Shown here piece by piece: positions 46,518-56,047 of a stretch of 64,000 nt of DNA (within the stretch, counting starts at the first letter, position 1; the number at the start of each line of letters is the position of its first letter). The stretch comes from Hymenobacter nivis (GTDB lineage Bacteria; Bacteroidota; Bacteroidia; Cytophagales; Hymenobacteraceae), in the NCBI RefSeq assembly GCF_006439025.1, contig NZ_RCYZ01000003.1:312127-376126 (forward strand). The letters are read 5' to 3'. A program made the translations under genes and the position numbers. The notes below the pieces were generated by a model, which saw only the letters and a list, made by a program, of their open reading frames with translations, was not told the origin of the DNA and ran no database searches.

Positions 46518-48170
46518 ATGAAAAGACGCGACTTTGTGGGACTGACCGGCCTTGCCGCCGGGGCCCTGTTTCTCCCCAGCTTCCCTAGCCTTGGCGGCGT
46601 CCTGGTGGACCCCGCCCGCCTACTAGAGCCCGGCGCCGACACCGCCCAGAAAAAGCGCCTCGCCGATGCCGGCCTCAACGCCGCCAAGGCCGCCGGCGCC
46701 AGCTACGCTGACGTGCGCATCGGCCGCTACCTCAACCAGAGCGTGTTCACCCGCGAAAAGCAGGTGCAGGGCATCGCCAGCACCGAGAGCTACGGCGCGG
46801 GCGTGCGCGTGATTGCCAACGGCACCTGGGGCTTCGCCTCCACCAACACCGTGACCGAGGCGGGCATTGCGAAGGCCGCGCAGCTGGCCGTGCAAATTGC
46901 CAAGGCCAACAGCAAAGTGCAGAAGGAAAAGGTGCAGCTGGCCCCGCAGGCCGGCTTCGGCGAGGTGAGCTGGAAGGCCCCGATTCAGCAGAACGCGTTT
47001 GAGGTGCCTATCAAGGACAAGGTGGATTTACTGCTGGGCGTGAACGCGAAGGCCCTGGATTTGGGCGTGTCGTTCGTGAATTCGATTTTGTCGCAGGTGA
47101 ATGAGCAGAAGTACTTTGCCAGCACCGACGGCTCGTACATCGACCAAGACATTCACCGCATTTACCCCTCGTTCGGCGTCACGGCCATCGACCGGGCCAG
47201 CGGCAAGTTCCGCTCGCGGCAGGCCCTGAGCTCGCCCGTGGGCATGGGCTACGAGTACCTCACGCCCAAAGCGGCCGACAAAGTGGCCGGCCCCACGGGC
47301 TCCGACATTGTGGGCTACAAGTACAGCTACGACATGCTGGAAGACGTGGCCGCCGCCGCCAAGCAGGTGAAGCAGAAGCTGACCGCCAAAAGCGTGGTAC
47401 CGGGCAAGTACGACCTCGTGCTCGACCCGCACCACCTGGGCCTCACCATCCACGAATCGGTGGGCCACCCGCTGGAACTCGACCGCGTGCTTGGTTACGA
47501 GGCCAACTTCGCGGGCACCTCGTTTGCCACGCTGGAGTGGAAAGCCAAGGGCCTGCCCTACGGCTCGAAAGTGGTGAACATCGTGGCCGATAAAACGCAG
47601 CCGGGCACGCTGGGCGCGGTGGGCTACGACGACGAGGGCGTAAAAACCAAGCGCTGGGACCTCATCAAAGAAGGCCGGCTGGTGGATTATGAGAAGATTC
47701 GCGACCAGGCCCACATGGTGGGCCAGAAGGAATCGGACGGCTGCTGCTACGCGCAGTCGTGGCAGGACGTGCAGTTCCAGCGCATGCCCAACGTGAGCCT
47801 GCAGCCGGGCAAGGCCAAGCTGAGCGTGGACGAGCTGGTGAGCAAGGTGGACAAGGGCATTTACATCGCCGGCAACGGCTCCTTTTCCATCGACCAGCAG
47901 CGCTTCAACTTCCAGTTTGGCGGGCAGGTGTTTTACGCCATCGAGAAGGGCAAAATCACTGAAATGCTCGAGGACGTGGCCTACCAGGCCAACACCCAGG
48001 AATTCTGGAACAGCTGCGCCGCTACCTGCGACGAGAGCGACTTCCGCTTCTTCGGGGCTTTCAACGACGGCAAAGGGCAGCCCTCGCAGAGCTCGGCCGT
48101 GAGCCACGGCTCGGCCACTACCCGTTTTAACGGCGTGAACGTGATTAACACGGCCCGGAAAATTGGGTAA
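46518..48170 (+). CDS. tldD: TldD-family metallopeptidase with Tat signal, copy 2
   Basis: A 550-residue paralogue of the gene at 43419, with an ATG start (MKRRDFVGLTGLAAGALFLP) that confirms the start chosen there. The motif is HESVGH at 312-317, and the C-terminal Cys pair is kept as NSCAATCDESD. In the final 83 residues it differs from copy 1 at six positions by eye, and the last 20 residues are identical in all three copies. Main changes are in the segment around residues 185-215 (GVNAKALDLGVSFVNSILSQ). This makes copies 1 and 2 the closer pair. An inverted repeat (48181-48272) fills the gap before its tldE. Confidence 0.9.
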   Translation: MKRRDFVGLTGLAAGALFLPSFPSLGGVLVDPARLLEPGADTAQKKRLADAGLNAAKAAGASYADVRIGRYLNQSVFTREKQVQGIASTESYGAGVRVIANGTWGFASTNTVTEAGIAKAAQLAVQIAKANSKVQKEKVQLAPQAGFGEVSWKAPIQQNAFEVPIKDKVDLLLGVNAKALDLGVSFVNSILSQVNEQKYFASTDGSYIDQDIHRIYPSFGVTAIDRASGKFRSRQALSSPVGMGYEYLTPKAADKVAGPTGSDIVGYKYSYDMLEDVAAAAKQVKQKLTAKSVVPGKYDLVLDPHHLGLTIHESVGHPLELDRVLGYEANFAGTSFATLEWKAKGLPYGSKVVNIVADKTQPGTLGAVGYDDEGVKTKRWDLIKEGRLVDYEKIRDQAHMVGQKESDGCCYAQSWQDVQFQRMPNVSLQPGKAKLSVDELVSKVDKGIYIAGNGSFSIDQQRFNFQFGGQVFYAIEKGKITEMLEDVAYQANTQEFWNSCAATCDESDFRFFGAFNDGKGQPSQSSAVSHGSATTRFNGVNVINTARKIG

Positions 48171-48180
48171 CGCTTGAACG

Positions 48181-48272
48181 GTCGTGCGGGGCTTGCCGCA
48201 GCAGCTCTTCCGCTTCGTGGCAGCCATTGAGTTGCGCACGCAGTAGCGCTGCTTCGGCAAGCCCCGCACGAC
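48181..48272. repeat. Inverted repeat in the TldD2-TldE2 gap
   Basis: Perfect 18-bp arms 48181-48198 and 48255-48272 (GTCGTGCGGGGCTTGCCG and complement), spacer 56 nt with further partial pairing. It sits inside a gene pair that should be co-transcribed. Its sequence differs from the TCAT...ATGA family of the later gaps. Confidence 0.85.
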
Positions 48273-48314
48273 GTTCTGATTTTCTTCAACGAATCAGCAA
48301 ATTATTACCTGGCC

Positions 48315-49643
48315 ATGCTCTCCAAAGACGACGCCCAAACCATCCTCAAAAAAGTCCTCAGCTTCAGCACCGCCGATGAGTGCGATGCCACGCTCAGCGG
48401 CAACACGGGCGGCAACGTGCGCTCGGCGCGCAACTCCATCAGCACCGCCGGCGCGAACGATAATATTTCCCTCGCCGTGGAAAGCCGCTTCGGCAAGCGC
48501 AGCGGCGTGGCCACGTGCAACGAGTTCGACGACGCCACCCTGCGCCGCTGCGTGCAGCGGGCCGAAGAAATTGCCCGCCTCGCCCCCGAAAGCCCCGAGT
48601 ACATGCCCCTGCTGGGGCCCCAAACCTACCTCGACGGCGGCCGCGCCTTCGCCGCCGCCACGGCCGCCATCACGCCCGACTACCGGGCCACACAAATTGG
48701 GGCCAGCATGGCCCTCTGCGACCAGAAGAAGCTCAGCTCCGCCGCGTTTTTGAACGACTCGGCGGGCTTCGTGGCCAAGCGCAATTCCAAAGGGCTGGAG
48801 GCTTACCAGCAGGTTTCCAACGTTACGTTCTCGGTGACGGTGCGCACCCCGGACGGCACCGGCTCGGGCTATGCCTCGGGCGATTACATCGACGCGGCGA
48901 AGATGGACGCGGCCCGCTTCACGAAGATTGCCGCCGACAAAGCCGCGTCGTCCGTGAAAGCCCGCGCTATTGAGCCCGGCAAATACACCGTAATTCTGGA
49001 GCCCAACGCGCTGCTGTCCAACGTGGATACTTCGCTGCTCGGCGCGCTCATGCAGAGCCTCGACGCCCGCAACGCCGACGAAGGCCGCAGCTTCCTCAGC
49101 AAAAAGGGCGGCGGCAACCGCAAGGGCGAAAAGCTATTTGATGAACGCGTAACGATTTATTCCGACCCGCTGAACCCGGACATCAGCGACCTGACGTTCA
49201 GCGGCGACGGGCGCCCGCAGCAGCGCACCACCTGGATTGAAAAGGGCGTGGTGAAGAACCTCTATTCCACCCGCTTCTGGGCCCAAAAGGCCGGCATCCC
49301 CGACCTGCCCCGCCCCAACGGCTGGGTGATGGAAGGCGGCACCCAAAGCACCGCCGACCTCATCAAAAGCACCGCCAAGGGCATCCTCGTCACGCGCCTG
49401 TGGTACATCCGCCCCGTCGACCCGCAAACGCTGCTGTTCACGGGCCTGACGCGCGACGGCACGTTCTACATCGAAAACGGCCAAATCAAGTTCCCAGTGA
49501 AGAACTTCCGCTTCAACGAGAGCCCGGTCATCATGCTCAACAACCTGGAGGCCATCGGTAAGCCGGTCCGCCTGGCCGGCAACCTGGTGCCGCCGCTCAA
49601 AATCCGCGACTTCACCTTCACCAGCTTGTCGGACGCGGTGTAG
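48315..49643 (+). CDS. tldE: TldE/PmbA-family partner protein, copy 2
   Basis: A 442-residue paralogue of the gene at 45147. The first 62 bases of both genes differ at only two positions and the last 46 coding bases are identical, so duplication is recent or maintained by gene conversion. No signal peptide and no metal motif. It keeps ESRFGKRSGVATCNEFDD and [20 protein letters not shown]. The central segment (ILEPNALLSNVDTSLLGALM) is the most divergent part between copies and is five residues longer than in copy 1. Followed by a 33-bp-arm inverted repeat. Confidence 0.88.
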   Translation: MLSKDDAQTILKKVLSFSTADECDATLSGNTGGNVRSARNSISTAGANDNISLAVESRFGKRSGVATCNEFDDATLRRCVQRAEEIARLAPESPEYMPLLGPQTYLDGGRAFAAATAAITPDYRATQIGASMALCDQKKLSSAAFLNDSAGFVAKRNSKGLEAYQQVSNVTFSVTVRTPDGTGSGYASGDYIDAAKMDAARFTKIAADKAASSVKARAIEPGKYTVILEPNALLSNVDTSLLGALMQSLDARNADEGRSFLSKKGGGNRKGEKLFDERVTIYSDPLNPDISDLTFSGDGRPQQRTTWIEKGVVKNLYSTRFWAQKAGIPDLPRPNGWVMEGGTQSTADLIKSTAKGILVTRLWYIRPVDPQTLLFTGLTRDGTFYIENGQIKFPVKNFRFNESPVIMLNNLEAIGKPVRLAGNLVPPLKIRDFTFTSLSDAV

Positions 49644-49657
49644 AACGGCTCATTTTT

Positions 49658-49770
49658 CTGTCATCCTGAACGCAGTGAAGGATCTGAGGACAGTAGAAAA
49701 GCGCGCAGTAACACATTTACTGCTAACCGTTCCGCTATCCTCAGATCCTTCACTGCGTTCAGGATGACAG
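49658..49770. repeat. Perfect 33-bp inverted repeat, TCATCCTGA family
   Basis: Arms 49658-49690 and 49738-49770 are perfect complements; the outer end reads CTGTCATCCTGAACGCAGTG. The 47-nt spacer has its own small hairpin (GCAGTAA/TTACTGC). It lies 14 bp after the TldE2 stop. Same family as 51532-51654. Confidence 0.93.
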
Positions 49771-49855
49771 TTCTGGGGCCCCCAGGCGAGACGTTCTTTT
49801 GTCGTTTCACGCCGACTTCACTGAATAGCACATTTTCTATCTTTTCTTTACCGCC

Positions 49856-51508
49856 ATGAAAAGACGCGACTTTGTGGGCCTGAGCGGCCTTGCCGCCGGG
49901 GCCCTGTTTTTGCCCAGCCTGCCCGGCTTCGGCCACACCCGCGTGGACCCCGCCCGCTTGCTAGAGCCGGGGGCCGACGTGGCCCAGAAAAAACGCCTGG
50001 CCGACGCCGCCCTGAACGCCGCCAAGAGCGCCGGGGCCAACTACGCCGACGTGCGCATCGGCCGCTACCTCAACCAGTACGTATTCACCCGCGAGAAGCA
50101 GGTGCAGAACATTGTGAGCACCGAGAGCTACGGCGTGGGCATCCGGGTGCTGGTGGCGGGCTGCTGGGGCTTCGCCTCCACCAGCGTGGTGACCACCGAC
50201 AGCATTGCCGCCACCGCCCAGCTGGCCGTGGCCATTGCCAAGGCCAACCGCCTGGTACAGAAGGAGCCCGTGCAGCTGGCTCCCCAGGCCGGCTACGGCG
50301 AGGTGAGCTGGAAAACGCCCATCCAGCAGAACGCCTTCGAGGTGCCCATTAAGCAGAAGGTGGACTTGCTGCTGGAAGCCAACGCCCGGGCCCTGGACGC
50401 GGGCGCCAGCTACATCGGCACCAGCCTGTTCCAGGTGAACGAGCAGAAGTATTTTGCGAGCACCGACGGCTCCTACATCGACCAGGACGTGCACCGCATC
50501 TGGCCCACGTTCAGCGTCACGGCCATCGATAAGGCCTCGGGCAAGTTCCGCTCGCGCGAGGCCCTCAGCTCGCCCATGGGCCTGGGCTACGAATACCTCA
50601 CGCCCAGCACCAGCGAGCAGGTGCCGGGCCCCACCGGCACCGATCTGGTGGGCTATAAGCTGCGCTACGACCTGCTGGCCGACGCCGCCCTGGCCGGCAA
50701 ACAGGCCAAGCAAAAGCTCACCACCAAGAGCGTGACGCCGGGCAAGTACGACCTCGTGCTTGACCCCGGCCACCTGGGCCTCACCATCCACGAGAGCGTG
50801 GGCCACCCGCTCGAACTCGACCGCGTGCTGGGCTACGAGGCCAACTACGCCGGCACCTCGTTCGCCACCCTGGATTGGAAAGCCAAGGGCCTGCCCTACG
50901 GCTCGAAGCAAGTCAACATCGTGGCCGATAAGCTGCAACCGGGCTCGGTGGGGGCCGTGGGCTACGACGACGAAGGCGTGAAAACCGGCCGCTGGGACCT
51001 CATCAAGGAGGGCAAGCTGGTGAACTACGAGAAGATCCGCGACCAGGCGCACATCGTGGGCCAAAAGGCGTCGGACGGCTGCTGCTACGCCGACTCGTGG
51101 AGCTCGGTGCAATTCCAGCGCATGCCCAACGTGAGCCTGCAGCCCGGCGCGGCCAAGCTGAGCGTGGACGACATGATCAAGGGCGTGGACAAGGGCATTT
51201 ACATCGCCGGCGCGGGCTCTTTCTCCATTGATCAGCAGCGTTTTAACTTCCAATTTGGCGGCCAGATGTTCTACGCCATCGAGAAGGGCAAAATCACGGG
51301 GCCCCTGGAAGACGTGGCGTACCAGTCGAACACCCAGGAATTCTGGGGCGCCTGCCACTCGGTGTGCGACCAGTCGGACTACCGCTTGTTCGGCACGTTC
51401 TTCGACGGCAAGGGCCAGCCGGCCCAGATTTCGGCCGTAAGCCACGGCTCGGCCACCACGCGCTTCAACGGCGTGAACGTCATCAACACGGCCCGGAAGA
51501 TTGGGTAG
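49856..51508 (+). CDS. tldD: TldD-family metallopeptidase with Tat signal, copy 3
   Basis: A 550-residue paralogue, the most divergent of the three. The start is MKRRDFVGLSGLAAGALFLP, again with a twin-arginine motif. HESVGH stays at 312-317 and the C-terminal Cys pair is kept but in changed surroundings (GACHSVCDQSD). The change around KGKITGPLEDVAYQSN breaks a segment identical in copies 1 and 2. Different residues cluster at about 85-115 and 180-215, which could alter partner or substrate choice, an inference. Its tldE follows after an inverted repeat (51532-51654). Confidence 0.9.
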   Translation: MKRRDFVGLSGLAAGALFLPSLPGFGHTRVDPARLLEPGADVAQKKRLADAALNAAKSAGANYADVRIGRYLNQYVFTREKQVQNIVSTESYGVGIRVLVAGCWGFASTSVVTTDSIAATAQLAVAIAKANRLVQKEPVQLAPQAGYGEVSWKTPIQQNAFEVPIKQKVDLLLEANARALDAGASYIGTSLFQVNEQKYFASTDGSYIDQDVHRIWPTFSVTAIDKASGKFRSREALSSPMGLGYEYLTPSTSEQVPGPTGTDLVGYKLRYDLLADAALAGKQAKQKLTTKSVTPGKYDLVLDPGHLGLTIHESVGHPLELDRVLGYEANYAGTSFATLDWKAKGLPYGSKQVNIVADKLQPGSVGAVGYDDEGVKTGRWDLIKEGKLVNYEKIRDQAHIVGQKASDGCCYADSWSSVQFQRMPNVSLQPGAAKLSVDDMIKGVDKGIYIAGAGSFSIDQQRFNFQFGGQMFYAIEKGKITGPLEDVAYQSNTQEFWGACHSVCDQSDYRLFGTFFDGKGQPAQISAVSHGSATTRFNGVNVINTARKIG

Positions 51509-51531
51509 TTTCTTATTGAAGCAGCTAATGG

Positions 51532-51654
51532 AAAGTTGTCATCCTGAGCACAGCGAAGGATCTTTTCACCGCTGCCCAACTCGCCGTGACCAATAATTTA
51601 CTGCGAGCGGTTCGACCGTCTATGGGTCCTTCGCTGTGCCCAGGATGACAACTT
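51532..51654. repeat. Inverted repeat (31-bp arms), TCATCCTGA family
   Basis: Arms 51532-51562 and 51624-51654 pair at 29 of 31 positions. Outer end GTTGTCATCCTGAGCACAGC, clearly related to 49658-49770. It lies inside the TldD3-TldE3 gap. Confidence 0.9.
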
Positions 51655-51681
51655 TTTACTTCTTCGCTTAACTCCATTTCC

Positions 51682-53007
51682 ATGCCCATCCTTTCCCAAA
51701 CCGACGCCCAAGCCCTGCTCAAGCAAGTGCTGGGCTACAGCACGGCCGACGAGTGCGAGGCCTCGCTGAACGGGCGCACAACTGGCAACATCCGCTACGC
51801 CCGCAACAGCGTGAGCACGGCCGGCGCCCAAGACACGATTTCGCTGGCCGTGGAGGCGCGCTTCGGCAAGCGCAGCGGCACGGCCACGTGCAACGAGTTT
51901 GACGAGGCCACGCTGAAGCGCTGCGTGCAGCGGGCCGAGGAAATTGCCCGCCTCGCCCCCGAAAGCCCCGAGTACGTGCCCCTGCTGGGGCCCCAAACCT
52001 ACCTCAAGCCGCCCTCGGCGGCGCCCACGGTGCTTTCGCCCACCGCCCGCGCCCAGGCCGCGGCCGACAGCATCAACCTGTGCGCGGCCAAAAGCCTGAC
52101 CGCCGCGGGCTTCCTCGACGGCGGCACCAGCTTCGTGGCCAAGCGCAACAACAAGGGACTCGACGCCTACCAGCAGTCCACCAACACCGACTTTTCGGTG
52201 ACGGTGCGCACCGCCGACGGCCGCGGCTCGGGCTACGCCATTGCCGACGTGACCGATGCCGCCAAGCTGAACGCCAAGGCCCTGACGCAGCGCGCGGCCG
52301 ACAAAGCCGCCGGCTCGCTCAACGCCAAGGCCATCGAGCCGGGCAAGTACACCGTCATCCTGGAGCCGGCCGCACTAATGGCCGGCGACGACCTATCGCT
52401 GCTCGGGGGCCTGTTCTACGGCCTCGACGCGCGCTCGGCCGACGAGGGCCGCAGCTTCCTCGCCAAGAAGGGCGGCGGCAACCGCAAGGGCGAAAAGCTG
52501 TTCGACGAGAAGGTGACGATCTACTCCGACCCCATGAACGCCGAGGTGCCCGGCAACGCCTTCGACGGCGACGGCCTGCCCACGCAGCGCATGAGCTGGG
52601 TGGAGAAGGGCGTGGTGAAAAACATGCTCTACTCGCGCTACTGGGCCCAGAAAAACAACGTGCCCGCCACGCCGTTCCCGAGCGGTTTCGTCATGAGCGG
52701 CGGCACGCAAAGCACTGCCGAGCTCATCAAGGGCACTGCCAAGGGCATCTTAATCACGCGCTTGTGGTACATCCGCGAGGTGGACCCGCAGACGCTGCTC
52801 TACACCGGGCTTACGCGCGACGGCACGTTCTACATCGAGAACGGGGCCATCAAGTTCCCCATCAAGAACATGCGCTTCAACGAGAGCCCCATCATCATGC
52901 TCAACAACCTGGAGGCCATCGGCCGGCCCCAGCGCTTGGCCGGCTGCCTGGTGCCGCCGCTCAAAATCCGCGACTTCACCTTCACCAGCCTTTCCGACGC
53001 CGTGTAA
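51682..53007 (+). CDS. tldE: TldE/PmbA-family partner protein, copy 3
   Basis: A 441-residue paralogue of the genes at 45147 and 48315, starting [20 protein letters not shown]. It retains [20 protein letters not shown] and [20 protein letters not shown], but differs over the segment 105-125 ([20 protein letters not shown]) and near the end ([13 protein letters not shown], with a Cys absent from the other copies). No signal peptide or metal motif. It is the partner of TldD copy 3, and the two have diverged in parallel. It ends at an AT-rich palindrome shared with the convergent outer-membrane protein gene. Confidence 0.88.
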   Translation: MPILSQTDAQALLKQVLGYSTADECEASLNGRTTGNIRYARNSVSTAGAQDTISLAVEARFGKRSGTATCNEFDEATLKRCVQRAEEIARLAPESPEYVPLLGPQTYLKPPSAAPTVLSPTARAQAAADSINLCAAKSLTAAGFLDGGTSFVAKRNNKGLDAYQQSTNTDFSVTVRTADGRGSGYAIADVTDAAKLNAKALTQRAADKAAGSLNAKAIEPGKYTVILEPAALMAGDDLSLLGGLFYGLDARSADEGRSFLAKKGGGNRKGEKLFDEKVTIYSDPMNAEVPGNAFDGDGLPTQRMSWVEKGVVKNMLYSRYWAQKNNVPATPFPSGFVMSGGTQSTAELIKGTAKGILITRLWYIREVDPQTLLYTGLTRDGTFYIENGAIKFPIKNMRFNESPIIMLNNLEAIGRPQRLAGCLVPPLKIRDFTFTSLSDAV

Positions 53008-53010
53008 AAA

Positions 53011-53086
53011 GTTAAAAGTTGAGAGTTAAAAAGCAGGATGCCTAAATGCAGAGTGCCTTTTTAACTTTTAACTCTCGACTTTTAAC
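53011..53086. repeat. AT-rich inverted repeat, GTTAAAAGTT family
   Basis: Arms 53011-53031 and 53066-53086 pair at 20 of 21 positions and are built from short direct repeats of AGTTAAAA and GAGAGTT. It lies between two convergent stops (53007 and 53092), so it probably ends both transcripts. Confidence 0.85.
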
Positions 53087-53091
53087 TCTCA

Positions 53092-53718
53092 TTACTTGCC
53101 GAACTGGAGGCCAACGTAGGCCTGGAACACGCGGTTTTGCAACTTGGGGTCGTTGATGCCGGTCAGATTGCGGGCGTCGTTGATGTCGTTGAGGCCCGCC
53201 ACGAGGCGGCCGCCCACCGTGAGGTTGCCGAGCTTGAGGCCCACGCCGCCGGCGATGCTGATGTCGGTTTTCTTGTACTGGTCCTTCACGTTCTGGCCGT
53301 CCACGTTGGCGTAGGCAGCCGAGCCGTTGGTGCCGCTGATTTCCACTTGGCCGTCGCGGGTGGCGTCCACGAGCAGGCCAAACTGCGGGCCGGCTTCCAC
53401 AAACACGGGGCCCAGCGTGGCCTTGAGCAGCACCGGCACCGAGAAGTAGTGCAACTTGGTGTCGTAGTCGGTGAAGGCGCCCTTCAGGTTGCCGCCCTGC
53501 TGCGAGTACTGGATTTCGGGCTGGATGGACAGGGGCCCAACTAGGTGGCCCTGGAAGATGAGGCCGACGTGGTAGTACGTTTTGTAGGACGCCGACTCGC
53601 CGTCGCGGCCCTTCATTTCGGCTGCGTTGATGCCGGCCTTCACGCCGAACTGGGCCTGGGCCTTGGGAGCAAATGCCACCGCCAGGGCGGCGGCGAGGGG
53701 GAAAGCGAGGAGTTTCAT
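53092..53718 (-). CDS. Outer-membrane beta-barrel protein (PorT family type)
   Basis: A 208-residue exported protein with signal peptide (AFPLAAALAVAFAPKAQAQ). The mature part is a small barrel: FGVKAGINAAEMKG, the strand pair SIQPEIQYSQQGGNLKG, YFSVPVLLKATLGPVFVEAG and FGLLVD, ending FQAYVGLQFGK. The motif PVLLKATLGPVFVEAGPQFG is typical of the PorT-like outer-membrane proteins of Bacteroidota; function is not defined beyond that. It is convergent with the third tldE gene and interrupts the run of plus-strand genes, so it is probably a separate unit from the TldD/MoxR set. Confidence 0.85.
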   Translation of the reverse strand: MKLLAFPLAAALAVAFAPKAQAQFGVKAGINAAEMKGRDGESASYKTYYHVGLIFQGHLVGPLSIQPEIQYSQQGGNLKGAFTDYDTKLHYFSVPVLLKATLGPVFVEAGPQFGLLVDATRDGQVEISGTNGSAAYANVDGQNVKDQYKKTDISIAGGVGLKLGNLTVGGRLVAGLNDINDARNLTGINDPKLQNRVFQAYVGLQFGK

Positions 53719-53970
53719 AATCGTTTAAGAATAGAATAATGAGGGGATGGGTGGCGCAAAAGTGAAGCCACGAACGCCAACGCAGCCCGCTTCCGAAAGT
53801 TGTGCCGGGGCCCCGGCTGGGCCAGCGCCCGGGGCCGCGCCGGGCCCGGGCTACCCGGGGCCCTAGCAGTATTTTTTTGGGCCGGGGGCCCTAAAATGCC
53901 CGGCGGTGGCGCAACCCTGGCATTTTTCTGGTTTCATTTGGGAAGTTTATCCGTTCGCTTTTATTCCTGC

Positions 53971-54591
53971 ATGCCCGTTCCCTTCACGTTTGTGCGCCTC
54001 AGCTACCACTCCGGCGATTGGGACGCGGTGGACGAGCGCATGCCCGCCAACCTGCTGCACTCGCTGGTGCAGTACACCAAAGTGCCCGTCGAGCCCAAGG
54101 AAAAAGTGGTGGCCCTCGACAGCCCCGCGCTGTTCGGCTACCCGTTCTGCTACCTGAGCGGGCACCGGCTGGTGCAGTTTTCGGCGGCCGAGAAAAAGAA
54201 CTTTACGCAGTACGTGCGCAACGGCGGCTTCGTGTTTGTGGACGACTGCAACCACGACATCGACGGCCTATTTGCCCGCTCGTTTGAGGAGCAGATGCGC
54301 GTGTGCTTTGGGCCCCAGGCGCTGAAAAAAATCCCCAAAACCCACCCCATCTACTCGCAATTTTTCCAGTTCAAGGACGGGCCCCCGAACACGGGCTTCG
54401 AGCTGAACGGCTGGGGCGACGACTTGGTGCACGACTACCTCAAAGGCGTCGAAATCAAGGGCCGTCTGGGCGTGCTGTATTCCAACAAGGATTACGGCTG
54501 CGAGTGGGACTACGACTTCCGCAACAAGCGCTTTTTGGCCGAGGACAACACCAAGTTTGGGGTCAACATCCTGCTGTACGCGCTGACCTAA
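53971..54591 (+). CDS. DUF4159 domain protein
   Basis: A 206-residue protein matching DUF4159, a domain related to glutamine-amidotransferase-like or flavodoxin-like folds in Bacteroidota MoxR loci. I chose ATG 53971 (MPVPFTFVRLSYHSGDWDAV); the frame is open to 53800 but that part is low-complexity and crosses a -7-like box (TATTTTTTTG from 53870). Features are KEKVVALDSPALFGYPFCYL, RNGGFVFVDDCNHDIDG, and GVLYSNKDYGCEWDYDF. No signal peptide here, unlike some relatives. From memory of the family, such genes neighbour MoxR-DUF58-BatA operons, as seen here. Function unknown. Confidence 0.85.
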   Translation: MPVPFTFVRLSYHSGDWDAVDERMPANLLHSLVQYTKVPVEPKEKVVALDSPALFGYPFCYLSGHRLVQFSAAEKKNFTQYVRNGGFVFVDDCNHDIDGLFARSFEEQMRVCFGPQALKKIPKTHPIYSQFFQFKDGPPNTGFELNGWGDDLVHDYLKGVEIKGRLGVLYSNKDYGCEWDYDFRNKRFLAEDNTKFGVNILLYALT

Positions 54592-54613
54592 TGACGATTA
54601 TACGCAACAAAAA

Positions 54614-54705
54614 CCGTCATGCAGAGCGCAGCGAAGCATCTCTACTGCTGAACTAACTGTATTTACTGCCGCAGTAGAGATGCTTCGCTGCGCTCTGCAT
54701 GACGG
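54614..54705. repeat. Perfect 35-bp inverted repeat, TCATGCAGA family
   Basis: Arms 54614-54648 and 54671-54705 are perfect complements; outer end CCGTCATGCAGAGCGCAGCG. Spacer 22 nt. Its arms match those of 55873-55976 over about 30 bases. Confidence 0.94.
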
Positions 54706-54807
54706 CCTAATTGATTTTTTGAGTTACCGATACAGTTTTCCCGCGTTTTCGATTCCGCCGCCCTTCTTTCCATCCGCGCCTGTTCCTTCGCTTCTGAATC
54801 TTTTTAC

Positions 54808-55785
<978 letters not shown>

Positions 55786-55872
55786 CGTGGACTCTGCGAG
55801 TCCGCGCGGTTGAATGGTACCCATGGTGCTATCCGCACGATTGAACGGGCCCCATGGATAGCGCTAATAGAA

Positions 55873-55976
55873 CGTCAGGCAGAGCGCAGCGAAGCATCTC
55901 TACCGCAGCAGTAAATGATGGCAGTAGATGATGATTGGTGCACCAGTAGAGATGCTTCGCTGCGCTCTGCATGACG
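55873..55976. repeat. Inverted repeat (31-bp arms), TCATGCAGA family
   Basis: Arms 55873-55903 and 55946-55976 pair at 30 of 31 positions. It is the same element as 54614-54705, with a longer spacer (42 nt). It lies within the MoxR-DUF58 gap. Confidence 0.93.
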
Positions 55977-56047
55977 GCCTGGGGAGTAGGCCTGAGAGAA
56001 TCCGCCAGGGGCCCTAAATCCAACAACTAGCAACGGACAACTAAAAA

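Noticed and set aside
49658..49770. Insertion sequence
   Set aside because: Arms are long and perfect, but only 47 bp lie between them, with no transposase frame; a MITE- or REP-like repeat fits better.
49961..51445. 494-codon minus-strand frame opposite TldD copy 3
   Set aside because: The same shadow frame appears opposite the other TldD copies; it follows from codon bias of the real gene.
53800..53970. Upstream extension of the DUF4159 protein
   Set aside because: Low-complexity GC-rich translation crossing a probable -7 box; ATG 53971 gives the family N-terminus.
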